Assembly: GCA_040954595.2 (NCBI GenBank)
Contig: CM082576.2
Location: forward strand, 18,662,001-18,726,000
Source of the DNA: Balanoglossus misakiensis
Lineage: Eukaryota; Hemichordata
DNA length: 64,000 bases
Direction: 5' to 3'
Part shown: in pieces, positions 21,167 through 32,400 of the stretch
Numbering within the stretch: the first letter of the stretch is position 1
How the letters are laid out: every line of letters begins with the position of its first letter
Translations under genes and position numbers: made by a program
The notes under the pieces: generated by a model
What the model saw: the letters and a program-made list of their open reading frames with translations, nothing else
What the model was told of the DNA's origin: nothing
Database searches by the model: none

Positions 21167-21220
21167 GGGTCATAGTGCTGGAACGACATGTTTAAACAGG
21201 TCGTTCCGGCACTCTGACCC
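21167..21220. repeat. 54-bp near-perfect hairpin
   Basis: GGGTCATAGTGCTGGAACGA pairs with TCGTTCCGGCACTCTGACCC. The two 27-base arms match at 24 positions and meet at GTTTAAAC with no loop. The following sequence has a GTCGTT-centred repetition (CAGTCGTTTCAGCCCC, AAGTCGTTACAGCCC). Function unknown. Confidence 0.7.
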
Positions 21221-21706
21221 TTTCGGCCCCAGTCGTTTCAGCCCCCATTTTCCACGACCCAAGTCGTTACAGCCCGGACAGTAACACCCCAAACATTTCA
21301 ACACTTATCAGGGAAGACCTTAGCCCAACTATTAAAACTTGGCTTGAACCTACTTAAGTTCTCCGCATGAAATATGAGCGAGCGTTGTCAGAGGACGACA
21401 GCTACGCACACTTTGGGCGTGACCGAATCAAACAGAATTGAATATTCTATATTCGGAAAAAACACCTTATCTCCGTTTTGCCGTTGACAAACCGATTTCT
21501 GTCATGACAGTTACTCCCGGGGACTGTGACAGACCATATACAGACAGTAGAGGCCGCGCGCTGGGGGTCTACACAAGTCACTACAGCTGATGTAAGCAAG
21601 TACAACATGCTTTGCTTGCAGGAATGTTCCATTTTCAATAGAGGGGTGTGTATATTCAGAGGGAATGTCAGTCAGGGCCCTGGCTGGCAACATGCGGCGT
21701 ATATAT
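21221..21706. other. Unrecognised sequence left of nested elements
   Basis: GTCGTT/CAGCCC repetition at the start, otherwise unique-looking. No supported gene; overlapping open frames of 60-86 codons on both strands show no domain. Confidence 0.35.
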
Positions 21707-22651
21707 TGACAATCTTAGCCGGGAGACCAGGGCGTCGATCTAAAATACAACGCTCGGGGACAGTCGAGCAAGTACTGCTGAGCTGAAAGATAGTAGTCTT
21801 GGCAACGATCGAGGTCGCTTAGTAACAAATGGATAACGAGTGATCTATCAAATGTTGACGGGCGCCAGTGGTTGGATGATATAATTAAAGGCACGTAAGC
21901 TGTAACTGGATAAAAAATTAAAGTTTTAAATAATCTCATATATGCTTTTAATTATGTCTATTAAATGCTATTTCATGATAATATATCAAGCTCAACACTT
22001 ATTTATGACAAAATGGCCAAAAATTAAAGAAAAACGAAAATTCCTGCAATTTTAAAAAAGCGCAATATTGCAATGAAAAATGAAAATCTGATGTCTCAGT
22101 GGTGTACATTTACTTCCATGAGCTCAAGTGGATGAGATCATGTTTTGTTTATGAAGTTTCACAACCGGAAATGCAACATTTTCATTGTTTCTTGCATTTT
22201 CCCACGGTGGCGGCCATAATCGCTTGCGGCAAAGCTTTATTATTTATCTGGTTAAAACTTGCATATGCACTCATACTTAGGGTTTATAATGCTTGTGTAT
22301 TGTTCACTACCTTCATCTGTATGGGCTAATGGTAGTGCAGTTTGAAACAAAAATTATGAAAATTATCCCAAAAGTTACACCTTACGTGCCTTTAACAAAG
22401 CTTGGTTATGAATATTCATACGCCTTCAAAACCACTCCCACATCCCATCGCGGGAATTTCACACATGACTCCACCTCTATTTCCTTATTTAGAAGGCGAC
22501 GATGTCATGTGGTTAACATTGAGTGACCAATTAGCTTACACGCAAGATTTACCACACGTGTCGTTCTACGAACAGAATTCTGTTCGTAAATAGAGACTGT
22601 CCCCGGGCGTTTCTTTTCCCCGACGCCCTGGTCTCCAGGCTATGACAATCT
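21707..22651. mobile_element. 927-bp TIR element with 9-bp target duplication
   Basis: The element proper is 21716-22642, flanked by TGACAATCT at 21707-21715 and 22643-22651. The ends are TAGCC[GT] then GGAGACCAGGGCGTCG, followed after a short variable stretch by GCTCGGGGACAG on the left and its complement on the right. A perfect 9-bp duplication with long TIRs fits a non-autonomous Mutator-like element. No transposase is encoded. It contains the TTAA element at 21889-22391. Confidence 0.8.
21885..22395. mobile_element. 503-bp TTAA element nested in the 927-bp element
   Basis: The element proper is 21889-22391, flanked by TTAA at 21885-21888 and 22392-22395. The ends are AGGCACGTAAG[CG]TGTAACT and complement. 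TTAA specificity fits Kolobok or piggyBac. The interior is AT-rich; plus-strand frames of 76 and 77 codons across it are not supported as genes. Confidence 0.8.
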
Positions 22652-22954
22652 CGCTGATAGGCGCAGCTGGAATTTATGTTTCTGTGGTATGATTATTGTA
22701 TTTTATCAATGCACAATCACGATGGGCGAGTTTCAAGCAAGCAATTGGATTCGCTTCAATCCCTCACTAAAATCTAGACTGCACCACTGTATAATAACAC
22801 AATACAGTCTTCTAGCCTCATGGTATAAACAGGAACTCTTGTCTGCTGGACATCCGGGTACTTTGGTCTACTGAGTGAACGCGTTACGTATAGAGGTAGC
22901 GCAAAGTGAAAACCTATTTAAGGCAGCCACAACAATCAGTGTTGACGTACATAC

Positions 22955-23057
22955 AATCTGACTAAAATCGCAGTTGGTATGACGACAGCATACTAATAAT
23001 ACTGTACCACATAAGTAAAAGACGTCGTCGTACCATACATCTGATTTTATTCAGATT
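22955..23057. mobile_element. Palindromic hairpin element, divergent copy
   Basis: AATCTGACTAAAATC at the left pairs with GATTTTATTCAGATT at the right, and the arms continue through GGTATGACGAC/GTCGTCGTACC. It is a weaker copy of the element at 23319-23427. Confidence 0.6.
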
Positions 23058-23073
23058 ACTGCATATTTGCATA

Positions 23074-23284
23074 TACTGTGAAACAAGTTATTTTCGCGAG
23101 CAATACATTTTCGCGAGATACGTGAGAGCCAAAATGGTATGAAAATAAGAGGTCGCATAATTATTTTTGAAGATAACGATGCAGTGAATGAAATAAGAGA
23201 ACGCGAAAATTAATACTCGCGAAACAGTAGCCTCTCTCGATATCGTGAAAATTTCAACTCGCTAAAATAAAGTGTTTTACAGTA
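23074..23284. mobile_element. 211-bp MITE with TACTGT ends
   Basis: Ends are TACTGT[GA]AAACA followed by TTATTTT[CA]GCGAG, inverted at the two sides. Internal TTTTCGCGAG/CTCGCGAAA repeats lie inside. The TA at each end fits a TA-target (mariner-type) MITE. Confidence 0.65.
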
Positions 23285-23318
23285 GTTTATGTATGTAAAG
23301 TGTTCCTGATGTTAACAC

Positions 23319-23427
23319 AATCTGATTAAAATCAGATGTAGGCCTAGGGAATGGCGACGTAGTTTTTTGATGCTGCGACAGCATAAAAAACACGTCGCCG
23401 TTCCCTACATCTGATTTTAATCAGATT
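23319..23427. mobile_element. 109-bp near-perfect palindromic element
   Basis: AATCTGATTAAAATCAGATG opens the left arm and its complement closes the right arm. The arms continue GAATGGCGACGT...TTTTTT.ATGCTG around a CGAC loop. The terminal 18 bases are themselves palindromic (ATCTGATT/AATCAGAT). Confidence 0.75.
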
Positions 23428-23541
23428 AGCGTTAACATAACTTTATCAGAATAAGTTAACGCCATAACTTTGACAGAATAAGAGTTGCCTCAAACGGCTC
23501 TAACCGAATTTCCATTAATAGCAGAACAAACAAGCTGTAAT

Positions 23542-25509
23542 CAATACGCCAACCTTTAAAATATTACTTTAGAAAGTTTGTATTCATACTTTCTTCAAGT
23601 TGTCATAACGCTAACCCGAAATGTGTTTTAGTATTGCCTTTGTATTAATGGGCTAGATTCATGGCGTTATATGTCATAAATTAAAAAGACAACCCTTATT
23701 GTTTTTGATAATATTTATGTCGGAGAATCCACAATGAAAAATATGTATTTTCAATTTCATAACTCAAAATAATTTCCAAATCCATGACCTTATTTTCAAC
23801 TCCAATGATCGTACATCCTGAACCTTGTTCCAGTAAATGATTGGTCATTACAGGGTTAATGGGCACTCTCCCGTTCTCTTCCTCCGCAGTTTCATTCATG
23901 TTCTTGTTTGACGGAAATGGGTGTGACCAGACGCTTGAATGTTTTCATGTGGGTTGAGTTGTTCATCGGGAACGGCCTCCTGGTGTGTCTGTACAGGTAC
24001 GCAAGGAGAAACTGCCCACAAGAAGCTGCGAGTGAAACTATTTAAGGTAGTATGTGCCTCGCGGTCCGAGATTCAGACAAATGATAGTCCTCAAAACTTT
24101 TTCAAGTAATTGATTTACTAAAGTGTGTGGTGAGTCTCTTTGAAAACAACAACAATATTACTCATCATATTGTAATTTTTTGAAACTATAAAATGAAGTT
24201 GACAATGCACCAAACAGATTCTATTTATTTCTTCATGACCATGTTCACCCCAAGGTCATATGGACCTGCAAGTATATGCCAGAGCCAGAGACGACATTAC
24301 CGAAGCCAGAGTTTAAAGCTTACAGGTCACCCCTTGCCAGCTCATGACTAGCTAAACTGCCATGGATGCCAAGAGATATATGACTACGGTAACCTGTAGA
24401 TGGTTTCAGTATGTTTGAAGAAAGTGGTGGCGCACTTTTGGCTACATTTGAAATGGCTATGGTACCAGTGGTTGAATTTGCAAAGGTGACCTTTGACCTG
24501 GCATCTTTAAAGATATTAAAGAACGATTTACCATTCCTTGTTGTCGTAAAATGACATCTGTAATAACTTATATTTTATCTGTTCATCTTGAAGTACTATA
24601 TATTTAAACGCCAATTTTCCATTGCCAATCAAGTTTTTACAAATAAATTGTAATATGCATGTTGATTTTACAAAAACTCCTTACTTCCAAGTGAATTCTG
24701 TTACACATCACGTAACTATTTTCCCCACGAATTCTTCAGTTGCTAACTCGGAAATTTCATATATTGGGCAGAAATTGGATACATTACCCAGCCATTAAAA
24801 TTACAGTTTTCTATTTTAATTGATCGTCCATAACTTCAAGTACTTTGACTTGACATACATTAAAAACATCATGGTGAATAAATAAAAATTATTTGATTAT
24901 CTAATTGTGCATGTTTACATGGTTTTATTTTAGTATGCTGGGTACTTAATGTCTAATGGCTCGCTGATTTTATACTGTTCAAGATGACAATCTAATTTTA
25001 GTTTTCAGCTGATAATTGAAATCAATGATTCAAAAAAATTGAATTTTGACATGAATAAACTTCTTGTTCATGGCAGTTGCTGTGTTTTGTTTCATTTGTA
25101 TTCAATTTTTGCAAGCATACCATTGAGCACAGTTTGATTTGATTAAACACGTTTATCGGAAAATTTTGTCATTTGAAATATCTGTTTTTGCGCCCTCTAC
25201 CATTTGACCAAATGATTCTCTTATTTTGGTGGCCTTTGTCTGTGTATATGAGAATACTATAGTACTCTCGCATCGATCATAGTAGAAGTTGAAAACGTCT
25301 CTTGCCACGTGGCCTGGAAGAAAGGCGATCTTTAGAGTAAAAAAAACAAACTTTCCAGATAGGAAGCTAGAAAAGAAGTTGAATCGTTGAAATTTTATTT
25401 ATTTTATATTGTTAATATCGTTGGTGATGTTGACTGGCCGACAATCTTTGTCACACGAGTCTTTTCAGGCAGATTAAAACATTGCCTATTCCAGCAATAA
25501 TCACAACAG
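23542..25509 (+). repeat. 1.97-kb long direct repeat, copy 2
   Basis: Collinear with 6754-8722 with scattered substitutions and small indels. The retroelement and the MITE cluster lie between the two copies. The right flank (GAGTGTGTCACACAGG) differs from copy 1. Confidence 0.85.
23890..24045 (+). CDS. Possible terminal exon with membrane anchor (copy 2)
   Basis: Same acceptor (CTTCCTCCGCAG to 23889), same 51 open codons and same stop as at 7101-7256. Two changes put charged or polar residues into the hydrophobic stretch (WVSLFIGI becomes WVELFIGN), which would weaken a membrane anchor. The conserved length with altered anchor fits either relaxed selection in a duplicate or a chance frame. 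Confidence 0.3.
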   Translation, partial: FHSCSCLTEMGVTRRLNVFMWVELFIGNGLLVCLYRYARRNCPQEAASETI

Positions 25510-26480
25510 GAGTGTGTCACACAGGAGACAGTTGGGATTATAGTCATAATCTACCTTAGTTTGTTGTCAACAACCAGATGTGGTCGCATTCCGTGCATCC
25601 GTGCATATTTTGGAACAACGACTCTATCGAACAGACGTATTTCAAACACCTTGGAGAAAAACATCGATGACCAGTGGAATTGACTGTCGCTTGAAATCCG
25701 ATAGGAATACACCTGTTTACGGTGGACGATACCGACACTCCTCTGCTAACTTCATCTGCTCTGCTAACTATACCTGCTTTGATTAAGTTGCGGCTAAAAC
25801 TTTCCTTACAATACAATGTGGGTCTCGACTGTCGGTCCCAACTATAGCGACGACAGCCTCGGTATGTTTCGCCGATAGCAATCCGGAGATGAAATTTGCA
25901 TACAGCAATATCTTTCAAGATAAATAATTTATGTCCTAAAGGTATTACTTTTAGTGGTCTGACGGAGACGTTTTCTGCTGTAACATGCAAAACCTGCGGC
26001 GGACCTGAGGTCATGTTGCGAACACTGTAGTTTTGTTACGCCCGCCATCCTTCGGACGTTTACCTCATCGGGGCTTCTTTGGGGAATCAGCCACGTCCGA
26101 AGGGTGAGAGTGTAAATTCTCTCCCTCTCCTTCTCCACCCAACATATTCATAGAGTCAGAGAGAGGTACCCGGCATATCGTAAACTTAACGAGAGGCATA
26201 ACGAGACTTTCAACAAGTTTTCCGAGTAACACAAATAGTTCTGGTTTATTACTGGTCACACGTAAGAATTACACGACTCTATCCATGCTCGTTGACTCCC
26301 GTCACGGATCTCCGGTGATAATAATGTGATATCAAATTTCATCACCTCTTATTAATACGTTAGTCAAGTATTATGTCATAAAAGGAACACGTCATCTTAA
26401 TATTTCTTAAACATGAACTTAGCTCGTGATATCTCTATCTCGTTCTGACATGTATCAATTACACAATCTTGTTTACTCTG
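25510..26480. other. Unrecognised sequence before the minisatellite
   Basis: Contains the 25-bp motif shared with ~8910 (about 25820-25844). A minus-strand frame of 152 codons (25556-26014) shows no domain, no repeat support and no splice context, so it is not called. Nothing else recognised. Confidence 0.4.
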
Positions 26481-29400
26481 AGTGAAGTACCTATTTTTTT
26501 GATGATTTTCACCGGTTTTTTTTTTCAAAAATCGACGAACCCATGATTTTTTTCAAAATCGACGAAATTTTGAGATTTTGCAGTCGAAAATTTGTCATTT
26601 TGTTGATTTTCACCCATGTTTTTTTTAAACAATCGACGAACCCATGATTTTTTTTCAAAATCGACGAACTTTTGAGATTTGGAAAATCGAAAATTTGTCA
26701 TTTTTTGATGATTTTCACCCATGATTTTTTTACAAAAATCGACGAACCCATGATTTTTTTCAAAATCGACGAAATTTTGAGGTTTGGCAAAGTCGAAAAT
26801 GTTTCATTTTTTGATGATTTTCACCATGTTTTTTTTTAAAAATCAACGAACCCATGATTTTTTTTCAAAATCGACGAAATTTTGAAATTTTGCAGTCGAA
26901 AATTTGTAAATTTTTGATGATTTTCACTCATGTTTTTTTAAAAAATCAACGAACCCATGATTTTTTTCAAAATCGACGAAATTTTGAGATTTTGCAAAGT
27001 CGAAAATTCACCCATGTTTTTTTTCAAAAATCGACGAACCCATAATTTTTTTCAAAATCGACGAAATTTTGAGATTTTGCAAAATCAAAAATTTGTCATT
27101 TTTTGATGATTTTCACCATGATTTTTTTCAAAAATCGACCAAATTTTGAGTTTTTGCAGTCGAAAATTTGTAATTTTTTGATGATTTTCACCCATGTTTT
27201 TTTTTCAAAAATCGACGAACCCATGATTTTTTTCGAAATCGACGAAATTTTGAGATTTTGCATTCGAAAATTTGTCATTTTTTGATGATTTTCACCCATG
27301 ATTCTTTTCAAAAATCGACGAACCCATAATTTTTTTCAAAATCGACGAAATTTTGAGATTTCGCAAAGTTGAAAATTTGACATTTGTTGATGATTTTCAT
27401 GAGCTATAGCCCATGATTTTTTTTTTCAAAAATCGACGAAATTTTGAGATTTGCAAAGTCGAACATTGGTCATTTTGATGATTTTCACCCATTTTTTTTT
27501 TCAAAAATCGACGAACCCATGATTTTTTTTCAAAATCGACGAAATTTTGAGATTTTGCAAAGTCGAAAATTTGTCATTTTTTGATGATTTTCATCCATGT
27601 TTTTTTTCACAATTCAACGAACCCATGATTGTTTTCAAAATCGACGAAATTTTGAGATTTTGCAAGAACCCATGATTTTTTTCAAATTCGACGAAATTTT
27701 GAGATTTTGCAAAGTCGAAAATTTGTCATTTTTTGATGATTTTCACCCATGATTTTTTGCAAAAATCGACGAACCCATGATTTTTTTCCAAAATCGACGA
27801 AATTTTGAGATTTTGCAAAGTCGAAAATTTGTCATTTTTTGATGATTTTCATCCATGTTTTTTTTTCAAAATTCAACGAACCCATGATTTTTTTCAAAAT
27901 CGACGAAATTTTGAGATTTTGCAAGAACCCATGATTTTTTTCAAAATCTCAAAATTTCGTCGATTTTGAAAAAAATCATGGGTTCGTCGATTTTTGAAAA
28001 AAAACATGGGAGAAAATCTTCAAAAAATGGGAATTTTGTCGATTTTTGAAAAAAAAAATCATGGGTGAAAATCATCAAAAAATGACAAATTTTCGACTTT
28101 GCAAAATCTCAAAATTTCGTCGATTTTTGAGAAAAATCATGGGTGAAAATCATCAAAAAATGACAAATTTTCGACTTTGCAAAATCTCAAAATTTCGTCG
28201 ATTTTTGAAAAAAAACATGGATGAAAATCATCGAAAAATGACAAATTTTCGAGTGCAAAATCTCAAAATTTCGTCGATTTTTGAGAAAAATCATGGGTGA
28301 AAATCATCAAAAAATGACAAATTTTCGACTTTGCAAAATCTCAAAATTTCGTCGATTTTTGAAAAAAAACATGGATGAAAATCATCGAAAAATGACAAAT
28401 TTTCGACTGCAAAATCTCAAAATTTTGTCGATTTTGAAAAAAGTATGGGTTCGTCGATTTTTAAAAAAAATCATGGGTGAAAATCATCAAAAAATGACAA
28501 ATTTTCGACTTTGCAAGAACTTCGAAATTTTCGTCGTTTTTTGAAAAAAAAAATCGTGGGGGGGGGGGAAATCATAAAAAAATGACAAATTTTCGACTTT
28601 GCAAAATCTCAATATATCGTCGATTTTGGAAAAAAAAAACATGGGTTCGTCGAAAAAAAAACATGGGTGAAAATCATCAAAAAATGACAAATTTTCGACT
28701 TTGCAAAATCTCAAAAGTCCGTCGAGTTGAAAAAAAACATGGGTGAAAATCTTCAAAAAATGACAAATTTTCGACTTTGCAAAAACTCAAAATTTCGTCG
28801 ATTTTTGAAAAAAAATGGGTGAAAATCATCAAAAATGACAAAGTTTCGACTTTGCAAAATCTCAAAATTTCATCGATTTCTGAATAAAATCATAGGGGAA
28901 AATCATCAAAAAATGACAAATTTTCGACTGCAAAATCTTAAAATTTCGTCAATTTTTGAAAAAAATCATGGGTGAAAATCATCAAAAAATGACAAATTTT
29001 CGACTGCAAAATCTCAAAATTTTGTCGATTTTGAAAAAAGTATGGGTTCGTCGATTTTTAAAAAAAATCATGGGTGAAAATCATCAAAAAATGACAAATT
29101 TTCGACTTTGCAAGAACTTCGAGATTTTCGTCGATTTTTGAAAAAAAAAAATCGTGGGGGGGGGGGGGAAGTCATAAAAAAAATGACAAATTTTCGACTT
29201 TGCAAAATCTCAAAATATCGTCGATTTTGGAGAAAAAAAAAAAGGGTTCGTCGAAAAAAAAACATGGGTGAAAATCATCAAAAAATGACAAATTTTCGAC
29301 TTTGCAAAATCTCAAAAGTCCGTCGATTTTGAAAAAAAACATGGGTGAAAATCTTCAAAAAATGACAAATTTTCGACTTTGCAAAAACTCAAAATTTCGT

Positions 29401-32400
29401 CGATTTTTGAAAAAAAATGGGTGAAAATCATCAAAAATGACAAAGTTTCGACTTTGCAAAATCTCAAAATTTCGAAAATTTGTCATTTTTTGATGATTTT
29501 CACCCATGATTTTTTTCAAAAATCGACGAACCCATAATTTTTTTCAAAATCGACAAAATTTTGAGATTTCGCAAAGTTGAAAATTTGACATTTGTTGATG
29601 ATTTTCATGAGCTATAGCCCATGATTTTTTTTTCAAAAATCGACGAACCCATGTTTTTTTTTCAAAAATCGACGATTTTTTGAGATTTCGCAAAGTTGAA
29701 AATTTGACATTTGTTGATGATTTTCATGAGGTATAGCCCATGATTTTTTTTTTCAAAAATCGACGAAATTTTGAGATTTGCAAAGTCGAACATTGGTCAT
29801 TTTGATGATTTTCACCCATTTTTTTTTTCAAAAATCGACGAACCCATGATTTTTTTTCAAAATCGACGAAATTTTGAGATTTTGCAAAGTCGAAAATTTG
29901 TCATTTTTTGATGATTTTCATCCATGTTTTTTTCACAATTCAACGAACCCATGATTGTTTTCAAAATCGACGAAATTTTGAGATTTTGCAAGAACCCATG
30001 ATTTTTTTCAAATTCGACGAAATTTTGAGATTTTGCAAAGTCGAAAATTTGTCATTTTTTGATGATTTTCACCCATGATTTTTTGCAAAAATCGACGAAC
30101 CCATGATTTTTTTCCAAAATCGACGAAATTTTGAGATTTTGCAAAGTCGAAAATTTGTCATTTTTTGATGATTTTAATCCATGTTTTTTTTTCAAAATTC
30201 AACGAACCCATGATTTTTTTCAAAATCGACGAAATTTTGAGATTTTGCAAGAACCCATGATTTTTTTCAAAATCTCAAAATTTCGTCGATTTTGAAAAAA
30301 ATCATGGGTTCGTCGATTTTTGAAAAAAAACATGGGAGAAAATCTTCAAAAAATGGGAATTTTGTCGATTTTTGAAAAAAAAAATCATGGGTGAAAATCA
30401 TCAAAAAATGACAAATTTTCGACTTTGCAAAATCTCAAAATTTCGTCGATTTTTGAGAAAAATCATGGGTGAAAATCATCAAAAAATGACAAATTTTCGA
30501 CTTTGCAAAATCTCAAAATTTCGTCGATTTTTGAAAAAAAACATGGATGAAAATCATCGAAAAATGACAAATTTTCGACTGCAAAATCTCAAAATTTCGT
30601 CGATTTTTGAGAAAAATCATGGGTGAAAATCATCAAAAAATGACAAATTTTCGACTTTGCAAAATCTCAAAATTTCGTCGATTTTTGAAAAAAAACATGG
30701 ATGAAAATCATCGAAAAATGACAAATTTTCGACTGCAAAATCTCAAAATTTTGTCGATTTTGAAAAAAGTATGGGTTCGTCGATTTTTAAAAAAAATCAT
30801 GGGTGAAAATCATCAAAAAATGACAAATTTTCGACTTTGCAAGAACTTCGAGATTTTCGTCGATTTTTGAAAAAAAAAATCGTGGGGGGGGGGGAAATCA
30901 TAAAAAAATGACAAATTTTCGACTTTGCAAAATCTCAATATATCGTCGATTTTGGAAAAAAAAACATGGGTTCGTCGAAAAAAAACATGGGTGAAAATCA
31001 TCAAAAAATGACATATTTTCGACTTTGCAAAATCTCAAAAGTCCGTCGATTTTGAAAAAAAACATGGGTGAAAATCTTCAAAAAATGACAAATTTTCGAC
31101 TTTGCAAAAACTCAAAATTTCGTCGATTTTTGAAAAAAAATGGGTGAAAATCATCAAAAATGACAAAGTTTCGACTTTGCAAAATCTCAAAATTTCATCG
31201 ATTTCTGAAAAAAATCATAGGGGAAAATCATCAAAAAATGACAAATTTTCGACTGCAAAATCTTAAAATTTCGTCAATTTTTGAAAAAAATCATGGGTAA
31301 AAATCATCAATAAATGAAAAATTTTCGACTTTGCAAAATCTCAAAATTTCGTCGATTTTTGAAAAAAATCATGGGTGAAAATCATCAAAAAATGACAAAT
31401 TTTCGACTTTGCAAAATTTTCAAAAATTCGTCGATTTTTGAAAAAAAAAATGGGTTATAGCTTATGAAAGTCATCAACAAATGACATTTTCGACTGCAAA
31501 ATCTTAAAATTTCGTCGATTTTTGAAAAAAAAACATGGATGAAAATCATCAAAAAATGACAAATTTTCGACTGCAAAATCTCAAAATTTTGTCGATTTTG
31601 AAAAAAGTATGGGTTCGTCGATTTTTAAAAAAAATCATGGGTGAAAATCATCAAAAAATGACAAATTTTCGACTTTGCAAGAACTTCGAGATTTTCGTCG
31701 ATTTTTGAAAAAAAAAATCGTGGGGGGGGAAATCATAAAAAAATGACAAATTTTCGTCTTTGCAAAATCTCAAAATATCGTCGATTTTGGAAAAAAAAAA
31801 CATGGGTTCGTCGAAAAAAAAACATGGGTGAAAATCATCAAAAAATGACAAATTTTCGACTTTGCAAAATCTCAAAAGTCCGTCGATTTTGAAAAAAAAC
31901 ATGGGTGAAAATCTTCAAAAAATGACAAATTTTCGACTTTGCAAAAACTCAAAATTTCGTCGATTTTTGAAAAAAAATGGGTGAAAATCATCAAAAATGA
32001 CAAAGTTTCGACTTTGCAAAATCTCAAAATTTCGAAAATTTGTCATTTTTTGATGATTTTCACCCATGATTTTTTTCAAAAATCGACGAACCCATAATTT
32101 TTTTCAAAATCGACAAAATTTTGAGATTTCGCAAAGTTGAAAATTTGACATTTGTTGATGATTTTCATGAGCTATAGCCCATGATTTTTTTTTCAAAAAT
32201 CGACGAACCCATGTTTTTTTTTCAAAAATCGACGATTTTTTGAGATTTCGCAAAGTTGAAAATTTGACATTTGTTGATGATTTTCATGAGGTATAGCCCA
32301 TGATTTTTTTTTTCAAAAATCGACGAAATTTTGAGATTTGCAAAGTCGAACATTGGTCATTTTGATGATTTTCACCCATTTTTTTTTTCAAAAATCGACG

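Noticed and set aside
6754-25509. The two 1.97-kb repeats as the LTRs of one giant element
   Set aside because: They lack TG...CA ends, and the retroelement's primer site lies 1.5 kb beyond the left copy, not next to it.
25556-26014. 152-codon minus-strand gene
   Set aside because: No domain, no promoter or splice context, and not part of a conserved repeat; chance is more likely.
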